From positions 86,907 through 150,906 of the forward strand of contig NZ_CAKZMJ010000095.1 of NCBI RefSeq assembly GCF_937128415.1: 64,000 bases of DNA. The letters run 5' to 3'. Position 1 is the stretch's first letter, and each line of letters opens with the position of its first letter. The notes below the pieces were generated by a model, which saw nothing but the letters and a program-made list of their open reading frames with translations, did not search any database and was not told where the DNA came from. This DNA is from an uncultured Caldilinea sp. (lineage in GTDB: Bacteria; Chloroflexota; Anaerolineae; Caldilineales; Caldilineaceae). The position numbers and the translations under genes were made by a program. Shown one piece after another: positions 25,517 through 32,909 of this stretch.

Positions 25517-25725
25517 ATGAACGAACCCAAGCAAACACAACTGAATATCGAGAAGACCGGCTGGACGCAACTGACGCTGCTTGATGATGCCCCGGGGCCG
25601 CGGCTGATAGCTATCCGCTCTGCGCTGCGCTGCGCTGCCCATTGTGCGGTGCTCAGCTTGACCATGTCATCGGCGGCGGTGGGCTGTGCGAGTGTCCGCG
25701 CTGTGGAATGGAGCTAGACCTATGA
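25517..25725 (+). pseudogene. small zinc-ribbon protein gene with a frame discontinuity
   Basis: The frame opens MNEPKQTQLNIEKTGWTQL and runs to LLDDAPG. In the -1 frame the following 40 codons encode a clear zinc ribbon, LRCPLCGAQLDH and LCECPRCGMELDL, whose TGA overlaps the next gene's ATG (ATGA), the spacing used throughout the element. In the original frame the C-terminus is unlike a protein. The two frames meet at CCCCGGGG (25590-25597), which contains a correctly phased C CCG GGG heptamer (25591-25597). So this is either a mutated gene, a sequencing indel, or a -1 frameshift site. Confidence 0.5.
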
Positions 25726-26066
25726 GCACAGTCTATCTTCTCCACTTCTCCGAACCTATCGCACCGGGGCGCCACACGGCACAGCATTATCTAGGCTACG
25801 CCGAAGACCTGGCGCCGCGCATTCATGCGCACGCGCACGGGCACGGCGCCAGACTGACACAAGTTGCGAAAGAACGCGGCTTGACCTTCGTGGTGGTGCG
25901 CACCTGGGAAGGTGACAGGAACTTCGAGCGCAAGTTGAAACGGCGTCACGCCGCGCCGCGGTTGTGTCCTATCTGCAACGGAAGACACCCGGTGCAAATG
26001 CCGCTGTTGCCGGGTGAATGTGCATTCATTCCAGAGAACCAAGACGAGGTGCGCTATGACACTTGA
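25722..26066 (+). CDS. GIY-YIG-like nuclease domain protein
   Basis: 114 residues. VYLLHF (GIY position) and HYLGYAEDLAPRIHAH (YIG position plus the Arg-containing helix) are followed by FVVVRTWEGDRNFERKLKRR, which supplies the conserved Glu, and a CPIC motif. GIY-YIG proteins cut DNA; small ones are frequent in phages and mobile elements. The start overlaps the upstream zinc-ribbon frame by ATGA. The role in the element is not known. Confidence 0.7.
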   Translation: MSTVYLLHFSEPIAPGRHTAQHYLGYAEDLAPRIHAHAHGHGARLTQVAKERGLTFVVVRTWEGDRNFERKLKRRHAAPRLCPICNGRHPVQMPLLPGECAFIPENQDEVRYDT

Positions 26067-26072
26067 CGCATT

Positions 26073-26144
26073 GTGACCGGCTCTACGCTTTGCTTTGTGG
26101 CAATCGTCGGCGCTGGCGCTGCTATCTATTGCGAAGGAGAATGA
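26073..26144 (+). CDS. possible tiny membrane peptide
   Basis: A GTG start seven bases after the GIY-YIG stop gives 23 residues with one hydrophobic stretch (TLCFVAIVGAGAAIY). It has no ribosome site of its own, so it would depend on reinitiation. A -1 joining to ATG at 26056 would give a slightly longer peptide. Low certainty. Confidence 0.25.
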   Translation: MTGSTLCFVAIVGAGAAIYCEGE

Positions 26145-26147
26145 ATC

Positions 26148-26293
26148 ATGACTCGTTACACGATTGAGCTACAGCCTGACGGCAGTTGGGCAGTGCTGCG
26201 CACGGCGCGCAGATTATGGCTGAGCGCCGGGCAGGCGGCGTGTGGGACAAGCTGCGCTTGCTGGACGACGGAAGTGAAGGAAGCGGCGGGTAG
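26148..26293 (+). pseudogene. small unknown gene with a frame discontinuity
   Basis: ATG at 26148 follows GAAGGAGAA. It encodes MTRYTIELQPDGSWAVLRT; after that the -1 frame reads AQIMAERRAGGVWDKLRLL and ends DDGSEGSGG at TAG 26291, which looks far more protein-like than the Cys/Thr-rich continuation of the first frame to 26339. No family recognised. It is the second of three neighbouring small genes with this kind of break. Confidence 0.4.
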
Positions 26294-26326
26294 AACGTCC
26301 ACAGCGACGAAGAGGGAGACGATAGC

Positions 26327-26447
26327 ATGGAACTGCTGATTTTTTGGTCTAGTGCTGTTGGCGTTCGTCTTCCTGGGTGCGTCTCACGAATCGCAGACCG
26401 AGGAACTTGTCGCCGAAGGGCGGCGCTTTGCAATGAAAGGGGATTGA
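26327..26447 (+). pseudogene. small single-helix membrane protein gene broken at a T6 run
   Basis: ATG at 26327 after GGGAGA. The frame begins MELLIF and then, across TTTTTT (26340-26345), a +1 shift would continue GLVLLAFVFLGASHESQTEEL to TGA at 26445, making a 39-residue protein with one membrane helix and a charged tail. In the uninterrupted frame the sequence turns Cys/Arg-rich and runs into the next gene. A one-base insertion in the T run is the simplest explanation. Confidence 0.4.
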
Positions 26448-26455
26448 AAAATGGC

Positions 26456-26785
26456 ATGGATACACGTAAGACCCGAAAACAGCGGCGGCGTCAAAAAAAG
26501 CCAGCGGCGAAGCTCTACGACTCTGGACAATTCACGCTCAACCACGCCGCGACAGCGCTGCTTGGCAAACCGCCGCGGGTGCGCGTGCAGATTGAACCCG
26601 AGTTGAAGTGGATGCGGCTACAGCCAGCTACGCCGAACGACGCCGGCGCGTTCTCGCTGTCCGGCGGCGGCAACAGTCCACACAGAATCAGCCTCAAGAG
26701 CGTGGTGAAGCAGTTTCCGGCGCTGTGTGGCGACTATCGAGTCGTCGCAGGCGGCATTGAGTGCATCCAGGAGAGTGAATCATGA
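26456..26785 (+). CDS. hypothetical element protein
   Basis: 109 residues beginning MDTRKTRKQRRRQKK. The strongly basic first 15 residues are followed by a mixed domain (FTLNHAATALLGKPPRVRVQIEPELKW). GAAAGGGG lies upstream; an in-frame ATG at 26327 is unlikely to be used. It ends in ATGA with the next gene. No family recognised. Confidence 0.5.
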   Translation: MDTRKTRKQRRRQKKPAAKLYDSGQFTLNHAATALLGKPPRVRVQIEPELKWMRLQPATPNDAGAFSLSGGGNSPHRISLKSVVKQFPALCGDYRVVAGGIECIQESES

Positions 26786-27249
26786 TTGAACCAGACCTGA
26801 GCTACACGCGCGGCGCGCCGACGCGCCAAAACTTCGTCGAACCGGCGCCGATTGTTGTCAGACCGTGGCGGTCTGAACCGGCTGCTCCACAGGAAGTCAT
26901 TCTACGTGCGCCTGTGGAACCTGAAGCAGTTGCAGTCTCCGAGACCGATAGAGCGGTCGCATTCAACATCTCGACAGCAGGCTTGGCGCTAATCGTCGGA
27001 CTTGGCGGGCTGTTGCTGGCTGTGGTGGGTTGGAAGGTTCCGCTACTGTCAGTGACGGCGCTGGCGGTTTTCTTCGGATTTGCGGCGCTTATCTGGGCTG
27101 GTGCATGGCTGTTTCACGCGCTGGCGTCGCCAGACGGCATAGGGCTGATTGGCGTGTTGTTGCAGTACCGCCTGCTGCGCCACGAGCAGCGAGCGCGACA
27201 CGAACGGATTGACTCCATGCTGCGGGAGGACACATGGCACGAGCAATGA
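26782..27249 (+). CDS. hypothetical membrane protein, two helices
   Basis: 155 residues: a soluble Pro/Glu-rich N-terminal third, then two hydrophobic segments (AGLALIVGLGGLLLAVVGW and ALAVFFGFAALIWAGAWLF), then an Arg/His-rich tail (YRLLRHEQRARHERIDSML). It overlaps both neighbours, which suggests coupled translation. Topology would place both ends in the cytoplasm. A holin-like or host-membrane role cannot be tested from sequence. Confidence 0.6.
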   Translation: MIEPDLSYTRGAPTRQNFVEPAPIVVRPWRSEPAAPQEVILRAPVEPEAVAVSETDRAVAFNISTAGLALIVGLGGLLLAVVGWKVPLLSVTALAVFFGFAALIWAGAWLFHALASPDGIGLIGVLLQYRLLRHEQRARHERIDSMLREDTWHEQ

Positions 27250-27752
27250 ATTACGTGATTCCAGTCGAGCTACAGCGCACCGAAGCCATCGTCGGTGCGC
27301 AGCCGGAGCGACACACGCCGTTGCGGGCTGTTGCGCAGAAACTGTCACGCCGTGGCGTCATGGGCGCAAAGGCGGAACTGGCGAACAATGCGTTGCTCTT
27401 TTTCGTGGAAGTGCTGTTTGACGTGGATGACGACCAGGTTTACAGCAACATTGACCCCGACGGGCGATTGCTGATTCCCGCGCCGTGGGGACGCAACGGC
27501 GCAGCGCAATGGGGACTGCGACGCACCGAACAGCGGGCGTTATCCTGGCTGTTGCGGCGGCGCTGCATGACGACCGACAATCCGCTGTTCGTCTATGACG
27601 CCGAACTGAAAAACTGGTACGTAGGCGCTGGCTACACCCGGCGTACTGCGCTGGCATACCTGCGCGCCGCGCCTGTCACGCTGTCGGAGTGGCGCGAGGC
27701 ATGGCGGGCGACGCGTAGCACATGGGCTAATCAAAAACTGGGCGAACTATGA
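27234..27752 (+). CDS. hypothetical element protein
   Basis: 172 residues starting MARAMNYVIPVELQ, 16 bases inside the previous gene. It is soluble, with the stretches FFVEVLFDVDDDQVYSNI and ALSWLLRRRCMTTDNPLFVYD and a Trp-rich C-terminus. No family recognised. The downstream gap of about 110 bases ends the first tightly packed gene group of the element. Confidence 0.5.
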   Translation: MARAMNYVIPVELQRTEAIVGAQPERHTPLRAVAQKLSRRGVMGAKAELANNALLFFVEVLFDVDDDQVYSNIDPDGRLLIPAPWGRNGAAQWGLRRTEQRALSWLLRRRCMTTDNPLFVYDAELKNWYVGAGYTRRTALAYLRAAPVTLSEWREAWRATRSTWANQKLGEL

Positions 27753-27862
27753 CCGAAGGACGGGCGAACGCTGTCACTTCGTATAGTACCGCGGATGGCA
27801 CTTGGTAGGCTCAATTGGGGAGTTTTCAAGAGTGGGGAGAGACCCCAGAAAGGAATCGAACA

Positions 27863-28174
27863 ATGTTGACTGTACCAGATAACATGCAAAGAGTTGTGGG
27901 AGGCGTCCGTTATCGAGTGGCGACGGCTACGCTGCTGGCGGACGACCAGTATTGGGACGGACGCAACCACGAACGCAACGGGCGCAACCGTTTTCTGTAC
28001 CGCACTCCCAACAATCGCTACTTCGTGGTGACGCTCACCATGTGGCAGGGGGAGCAAGACACGCTCGAACCGATTGGCGAGGACGAAGCGGCGGCGCTGT
28101 ACGAACAGGAATTGACCGAACACTACGTAGACTGGGAAGACGCATTCCCACACCGACTCGTAGAGGAGGCTTAG
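27863..28174 (+). CDS. hypothetical small acidic protein
   Basis: 103 residues beginning MLTVPDNMQRVVGG, start supported by AGAAAGGA ten bases upstream. The body is beta-rich (GVRYRVATATLLADDQYWDG; RFLYRTPNNRYFVVTLTMW) with an acidic C-terminal helix. No family recognised. Confidence 0.55.
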   Translation: MLTVPDNMQRVVGGVRYRVATATLLADDQYWDGRNHERNGRNRFLYRTPNNRYFVVTLTMWQGEQDTLEPIGEDEAAALYEQELTEHYVDWEDAFPHRLVEEA

Positions 28175-28202
28175 CGGCGAAGGGTAGAACCAGATGCTAA
28201 AA

Positions 28203-28249
28203 TGCGAGACGCTGGCTTTCTATTGGACGGAGACCGCCAGCGTCTCGCA
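28203..28249 (+). promoter_or_regulatory. perfect 14-bp inverted repeat in front of a regulator-like gene
   Basis: Arms TGCGAGACGCTGGC (28203-28216) and GCCAGCGTCTCGCA (28236-28249) are exact complements around a 19-base centre, ending 17 bases before the next ATG. There is no T run on the coding strand. It could be an operator, a translational hairpin close to the ribosome site (GAAAGGTG), or a terminator for the other strand, where TTTTAG follows. Confidence 0.6.
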
Positions 28250-28266
28250 AATCGAAAGGTGCCAAG

Positions 28267-28869
28267 ATGGATTCTACCACAGAGGGCGCACACGCCTACA
28301 CACGGAAATTCTACCATGCTGACGGATTGGGGCAACTCAATCTAACTCTAGAAGAAGAACGAATCAGACAAAACCGTAATGAACGATGGAAGTTTGGAGA
28401 GAAAAAGGAGGCTCACGGTACGTTCACAGTGCCGATTATTGAATGTACAGTACGGGGGCAGCGAATCGTTGGCGCGGTGAAGGTAAGAGAAGAATCGATA
28501 TATGAGCGGCGCGGGGTACTGGTATTGGACACCCCAGCGTGGTGCGATGGCGAGCGCCCTCTCTACGTGGAACTGATGCTTGACGACGCCGGGCAAGCGT
28601 CTGCGGTTGCGCGCGAAGCGTGGGAGTGGTTGATCAGAAAGATGGCGTTTGCGACTGCTAGGGAAACGCAGGAAAGTGAAGCCGGTACTGACACGGCAAG
28701 TGATAGCGAAGTTGCACGACAGCTAGAAGCTGTACGGGGGTGGCCGGACGCACGAAAACGTGGAGTCCGGCGACGGGACTATGTTGCAAGCTACAGCATT
28801 GATGAAAGTACGCTTACCCGATGGCGTAACCGACTGCGCAAAGCCGGGTATGACGTGCCAGATTTTTGA
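28267..28869 (+). CDS. hypothetical protein with C-terminal helix-turn-helix-like segment
   Basis: 200 residues. A mixed N-terminal domain (YTRKFYHADGLGQLNLTLEE, then GVLVLDTPAWCDGERPLYVE) is followed by an acidic linker and a basic C-terminus (GVRRRDYVASYSIDESTLTRW) that looks like a recognition helix. It is flanked on both sides by inverted repeats, fitting a regulator of the replication genes, but no family was recognised. Confidence 0.45.
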   Translation: MDSTTEGAHAYTRKFYHADGLGQLNLTLEEERIRQNRNERWKFGEKKEAHGTFTVPIIECTVRGQRIVGAVKVREESIYERRGVLVLDTPAWCDGERPLYVELMLDDAGQASAVAREAWEWLIRKMAFATARETQESEAGTDTASDSEVARQLEAVRGWPDARKRGVRRRDYVASYSIDESTLTRWRNRLRKAGYDVPDF

Positions 28870-28916
28870 TGCAAGGCCTTGCATGAAATTTGCAACCCTT
28901 GACGCAAGGGTTGCAA
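28869..28916 (+). promoter_or_regulatory. two adjacent palindromes upstream of the ribbon-helix-helix gene
   Basis: ATGCAAGGCCTTGCAT (28869-28884) is a perfect 16-bp palindrome beginning in the upstream stop codon. Six bases later, TTGCAACCCTT-GACGC-AAGGGTTGCAA (28890-28916) forms a perfect 11-bp hairpin. Both share TGCAA half-sites. They lie 44 bases before a small ribbon-helix-helix gene, so they could be its operators; the second could also end transcription. Confidence 0.6.
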
Positions 28917-28959
28917 GGGCTAAGTTGTACTAGAGTGGTAGACATGGAGGTAAACGCAG

Positions 28960-29187
28960 ATGAACGAGCGATTCATACGAATTCAAGTGCCTCTTGGTAG
29001 CGATGAATACGCGGCGTTGCTCAAGGCGGCAAAATCCGAATATCGGCACCCAAGAGACCAGGCGCGCGCCATCTTGCGCGCGGCGCTGCTGGGGAATCAG
29101 CCTGATGGCGCCATCATGGAAAAGCACAACGACGCCGTGAGACCTTTGGCGAGAGAACACGGCGCCGTTGCTGCGACTGTCGGATAA
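28960..29187 (+). CDS. ribbon-helix-helix-like DNA-binding protein
   Basis: 75 residues. MNERFIRIQVPLGSDEYAAL gives a basic beta strand followed by helix 1, and a second helix reads YRHPRDQARAILRAALL, the pattern of small Arc/CopG-type repressors. The C-terminal 25 residues are a tail. Palindromes with TGCAA half-sites upstream suit autoregulation. The weak match at such length keeps this tentative. Confidence 0.5.
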   Translation: MNERFIRIQVPLGSDEYAALLKAAKSEYRHPRDQARAILRAALLGNQPDGAIMEKHNDAVRPLAREHGAVAATVG

Positions 29188-29281
29188 CACCGACGCACCG
29201 AACAGAACACGCTCGAAACCGGAACACGATTCCGGGCGGCTCTTTGCACCCTGCGCACGGAGCGCAGAAGGCTTTTCTATT

Positions 29282-29644
29282 ATGACACAAATCGTATTGT
29301 ACGTAAACGGTCAACTTGTCGGCGTAGTCGAAAACGAAGAACTCACACAGCGACGCCGGGCAAGCGTCCACATGCTGCGCTCCCCACGCGGCTGGGCTGT
29401 GGATGATGGAATCCTCCGACAGGCGCGCGAGCTGGGCGCCGTGAGGGTGCGCATTATCGATACTGAGACCGGCGCCAACTACACGGCAGACATAGCCGCC
29501 TTCGACGCACACGGCGTACCAGTTGACCGGGGCTACGGCAAGCAGACGGCGCTACCCCTTCGATATTGGCGACAACAGGCAGGCAATGCAAACCCACAGG
29601 CGGCCGCGGTGGGCATGGCTCAGCCTGCACTGTTCAACGCATAG
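29282..29644 (+). CDS. hypothetical element protein
   Basis: 120 residues starting MTQIVLYVNGQLVGVVENEE with AGAAGG ten bases upstream; an upstream in-frame ATG at 29168 overlaps the previous gene and is less likely. Beta-rich N-terminus, then a segment ARELGAVRVRIIDTETGANY and an Ala/Gln-rich end. It precedes the putative single-strand-binding and primase genes. No family recognised. Confidence 0.5.
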   Translation: MTQIVLYVNGQLVGVVENEELTQRRRASVHMLRSPRGWAVDDGILRQARELGAVRVRIIDTETGANYTADIAAFDAHGVPVDRGYGKQTALPLRYWRQQAGNANPQAAAVGMAQPALFNA

Positions 29645-29689
29645 ATTTTTAGGCACAAACAGAACGCGCATAGGAGGCGCAGAACAATC

Positions 29690-30064
29690 ATGCCAGTCCA
29701 AGACTTTGACCCAATAACAGACGGCTACGGCTCCAAGTACGTCAAGGGCGCTGACTTCGAGGAACCGGAGTATCTCACCATCAATGACGTGAACCTGGTG
29801 GACTTCCAGGACGGTACGCGCAAGTTGGCGTTGACCTTCCACGACGACAGGCAGGCGACGCTGAACAAGCGAAACTACACCCGGCTGACCGAAAAGTGGG
29901 GCGCTGACCCGAACGGCTGGATTGGGAAGACCGTCCTTTGCATGGCGGGCGACGCCTACCAGGGGCGCCCGTCGTTGGTGATGGTTCCGCAGGTTCCGAA
30001 AGCGGCGCCCAAGCGCGCGCCAGCCCCGGCAGCGGATGACGATGAAGAAGTTGTGTTCGCATGA
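29690..30064 (+). CDS. hypothetical protein with SSB-like acidic tail, next to the primase
   Basis: 124 residues, start supported by GGAGG upstream. The compact beta-rich body (YLTINDVNLVDFQDGTRKL; NGWIGKTVLCMAGDAYQG) is followed by a Pro/Ala linker and an acidic end, DDDEEVVFA. An acidic tail ending in a hydrophobic tip, and the position directly before a primase/helicase, recall single-strand DNA-binding proteins or replication accessory proteins. The family is not recognised, so this is a suggestion only. Confidence 0.45.
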   Translation: MPVQDFDPITDGYGSKYVKGADFEEPEYLTINDVNLVDFQDGTRKLALTFHDDRQATLNKRNYTRLTEKWGADPNGWIGKTVLCMAGDAYQGRPSLVMVPQVPKAAPKRAPAPAADDDEEVVFA

Positions 30065-30073
30065 TGATGCACC

Positions 30074-30108
30074 GCGCCGTATCTGCAAACCGTTTGCAGA
30101 TACGGCGC
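30074..30108 (+). promoter_or_regulatory. perfect 17-bp inverted repeat upstream of the replication gene
   Basis: Arms 30074-30090 and 30092-30108 are exact reverse complements around one base; the core reads CTGCAAAC-C-GTTTGCAG. It lies 24 bases before the replication gene start and has no T run. It shares TGCAA/TTGCA half-sites with the palindromes at 28869-28916, suggesting a common regulator, or it acts as a hairpin controlling replication-gene expression. Confidence 0.65.
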
Positions 30109-30131
30109 TATCTCCGATGCAGGAAACATCC

Positions 30132-32249
30132 ATGACGCCCGAACAAACGATTGACGCTATCCGGGAAAACTTCCCGCAAGAACTCATTGACCTTGACCAG
30201 TGGGTCTTGTGGCGACTTGTGAGACGCAAGGGAGACTCGAAGCCGACGAAGCAACCGCACAGCGTGACTGGAACGTTAGCGTCTTCCACAGACCCGCACA
30301 CGTGGGCGCCCTTCGAAGCCGCCGCGCGTCTGTTCGTGCGCGGCGGTTACGACGGGCTTGGTTTCGTCTTCTCTGACACCGACCCATACCTGGGCGTTGA
30401 CCTGGACGGGCACTACGCAGATGGGCAGCTTGACGCGTGGGCGCTAGAGGCAGTCCAGCGACTGGACTCCTACACCGAGTTGTCGCCGTCTGGCACTGGC
30501 GTACACGTGATTGTGCGCGCAGCGATGCCGGGTGGACGGGGACGCAAAGAGAAATCGCTTGGCTTGGAGATGTACGACCGTGGGCGATTCTTTACGGTGA
30601 CGGGGCGCCCGTTGGATGACCGGGGCTGGCTGACAATTCCTGAACGTCAAGCGGCTGTGGACTGGCTCTATGCGCAGTTGCCGAAGAAGGAAGAAGCGTC
30701 CACACCCGGCCCGCTTGACGATGATGCGTTACTGCAACGCATGTTCGCCAGCAAGAACGGCGCCGCTATCCGGCGGTTGTGGGACGGCGACATATCAGCC
30801 TATGGCGGCGACGAAAGCGCGGCAGACATTGCACTGTGCAATCACTTAGCGTTCTGGACAGCCAAAGACCCGGCGCGTATGGACAGACTCTTTCGGCGTT
30901 CTGGTCTGTTCCGCGACAAGTGGAATCGGAACGCGCGTTCCGGCGAAACCTACGGACAAGGGACAATCAGGGAGGCGATAGAAAAGACGCGGGAGACGTA
31001 CAGCAGCAACAGTGTTTCGCGGGAAACGCCAAAGGATGATGCAGCGGCGGGTGATGACGACGGGCTGAAAATCTCCGAACGAATCGATAGAGACCTGCGC
31101 AAATGGGGCTATGACTTGTGGCTCAACGATATGGATGAAAGCGTCTGGAACGGTGATGAACGCTTGACCGACTCTGAGCGCGCCGTCATGCGCATGACGG
31201 CACGTGATGCCGGGTACGCGCGGCTAAAGCTGCTAAGCGCGCTAGATGACGCTGTGTTGGCGTTGGCGGCGCGGCGCCGTCGTCACCCAGTGCGGGAATA
31301 TCTGCACTCGCTGACATGGGACGGCGCCGACCATATCGGGCGGCTGGCGTCCTTCTTCGACGACAAGCACGCACCTATCGTCTATCAGGACGGCACACAA
31401 CGAACCGTCTTCCACACGTTCTTGCTGCGTTGGCTGATTGGTTCTGTTGCCAAGATGCACGGTGACGAGAATGCAGCGCGCAGTAATTTCGTGTTGGTGC
31501 TGGCAGGTGACCAGGACGTCGGAAAAAGCCACTTTGCAAGCTGGCTGTGTCCATTGCCGAGCTACTTCGTAGAGAAGCATATAACGCCTGATGACAAAGA
31601 CTGTAGTCTACAGCGCACCCGCTCTTGGATATGGGAAATCATGGAGTTGGGCGCAACCACGAACCGGGCAAACGTTGAGGCGTTGAAAGCCCACATCACT
31701 GCGACGAAAGTGACGGAACGCAAACCATACGGACACTTCGACACGGTAAGACCGGCGGTGTCAGCGTACATTGGCACCGTCAATCCGGACGGCGCCGGAT
31801 TCCTCTCCGACTCCACAGGCAATAGGCGTTTCGCCGTGGTGGACATTGAACATATCAACTGGCGATACGCCGATAGGATAGACATTCACCAAGTTTGGGC
31901 ACAAACCATGCACCTGTGGCGACAAGACCCGAAGGGCTATCGGTTTGATCCGGCGGAGTTGACCGTACAGCGGTCGAACGCTGAAAGCCACATGGCGCCG
32001 GACATTATGGCTGACATGCTGGTGCGCACCTACACGATTGACCCCACCAAGACCGAATGGCGCGTGACATCTTCCGAGATTCTCGACGCTTTACGCACCT
32101 ATGCCGGGCTGTCACGTGGTCAAGACAAAGTGCAGGGACGCGAGCTGGCGCGCACGCTCAAGAAGGAATGGGGAATTATAGGAAAGCGAACAAACGGCGC
32201 GACCGTCTACGTCGGCTTGGTGCGCAAGGTGAACCCACAGGCGACATAA
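30132..32249 (+). CDS. replication protein: PrimPol domain fused to VapE/VirE-like helicase
   Basis: 705 residues; start at MTPEQTIDAIREN with AGGA seven bases upstream. The N-terminal part resembles archaeo-eukaryotic primase-polymerases of the NrS-1 phage type: LDQWVLWRL, catalytic Asp pair in YLGVDLDGHY (about 87-95), SPSGTGVHVIV and LEMYDRGRFFTVTG. A middle helical segment (AAIRRLWDGDISAYGGDES... RLFRRSGLFRDKW) matches the linker domain of those proteins. The C-terminal half is a VapE-type ATPase with Walker A LAGDQDVGKSHFASW, SWIWEIMELG and GNRRFAVVDI. It would prime, unwind and perhaps copy element DNA; an iteron field follows it directly. Confidence 0.85.
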   Translation: MTPEQTIDAIRENFPQELIDLDQWVLWRLVRRKGDSKPTKQPHSVTGTLASSTDPHTWAPFEAAARLFVRGGYDGLGFVFSDTDPYLGVDLDGHYADGQLDAWALEAVQRLDSYTELSPSGTGVHVIVRAAMPGGRGRKEKSLGLEMYDRGRFFTVTGRPLDDRGWLTIPERQAAVDWLYAQLPKKEEASTPGPLDDDALLQRMFASKNGAAIRRLWDGDISAYGGDESAADIALCNHLAFWTAKDPARMDRLFRRSGLFRDKWNRNARSGETYGQGTIREAIEKTRETYSSNSVSRETPKDDAAAGDDDGLKISERIDRDLRKWGYDLWLNDMDESVWNGDERLTDSERAVMRMTARDAGYARLKLLSALDDAVLALAARRRRHPVREYLHSLTWDGADHIGRLASFFDDKHAPIVYQDGTQRTVFHTFLLRWLIGSVAKMHGDENAARSNFVLVLAGDQDVGKSHFASWLCPLPSYFVEKHITPDDKDCSLQRTRSWIWEIMELGATTNRANVEALKAHITATKVTERKPYGHFDTVRPAVSAYIGTVNPDGAGFLSDSTGNRRFAVVDIEHINWRYADRIDIHQVWAQTMHLWRQDPKGYRFDPAELTVQRSNAESHMAPDIMADMLVRTYTIDPTKTEWRVTSSEILDALRTYAGLSRGQDKVQGRELARTLKKEWGIIGKRTNGATVYVGLVRKVNPQAT

Positions 32250-32255
32250 CGCAAA

Positions 32256-32524
32256 GTGCATCAACAGTGCATCAAATGGTCTGAAAAGTGCATCAAATTT
32301 CGTTGATGCACTGCCATTTTCCAGTGTAACAGTGCATCAAGTGCATCAAGTGCATCAAGTAAAAAAAGATAATGTATCAGGGAGAAAAGAAAGGGGTAAA
32401 ACGACTCAAAACACAACACATTGTCATTGGAAGGAAAATGATGCACTTGATGCACTGCGAAGGTCAAATTTACTCTGGTAGAGGCGCAGTGCATCAACAC
32501 TTTTGATGCACTGATTTGATGCAC
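32256..32524. other. putative iteron replication origin, 12 copies of GTGCATCAA
   Basis: Exact or near-exact copies in direct orientation start at 32256, 32267, 32288, 32332, 32341, 32350 and 32489, and in inverted orientation (TTGATGCAC) at 32303, 32438 (one mismatch), 32447, 32503 and 32516. Three are back to back at 9-base spacing (32332-32358). The two blocks flank an AT-rich stretch (32359-32437) that could melt. Opposed pairs can form hairpins. It lies 6 bases after the replication gene, and no gene occupies 32250-32585. This is the classic layout of an iteron origin. Confidence 0.75.
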
Positions 32525-32585
32525 TGTGGGTAACAACGGCTCCAGCGAATGCCATCATGACAAACCTTACGGAAGGAATCGACTT

Positions 32586-32909
32586 ATGACCAAACACAGA
32601 CCAGGACTGACCAGAGCACAGCACCAAGTTATCGGCTCCGAGTTGCGGCGCGCGCACCATTCATTGACAACCTTGATTGTGATCGCTGCGAACAGCTACG
32701 GCAAGAGTAACCCGCGGGTGTCAAAGGTGATGCGTTCGGCACAGCGTGCCATCAAAGCACTTGGCGACGTGCGTAGCGAGATGGAAGAACTGCTTGCAGA
32801 CCATCACGCCGATTGGCAGACATCCGACTACTACGGCGGACTCCGAGAGGAAAGTCTATCAACACTGTTGGAAGACATGAGTAAGATTCGGACGGTTGTT
32901 GGCGGCTGA
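32586..32909 (+). CDS. hypothetical element protein
   Basis: 107 residues beginning MTKHRPGLTRAQHQVIG, with GGAAGGA upstream. It is almost all helical (VSKVMRSAQRAIKALGDV) and ends with an acidic helix. First gene after the iteron field. No family recognised. Confidence 0.55.
   Translation: MTKHRPGLTRAQHQVIGSELRRAHHSLTTLIVIAANSYGKSNPRVSKVMRSAQRAIKALGDVRSEMEELLADHHADWQTSDYYGGLREESLSTLLEDMSKIRTVVGG

Noticed and set aside
32256..32524. Repeats resembling a CRISPR array
   Set aside because: Units are only 9 bases, occur in both orientations and lack uniform spacers; no cas genes are near. Iterons explain them better.
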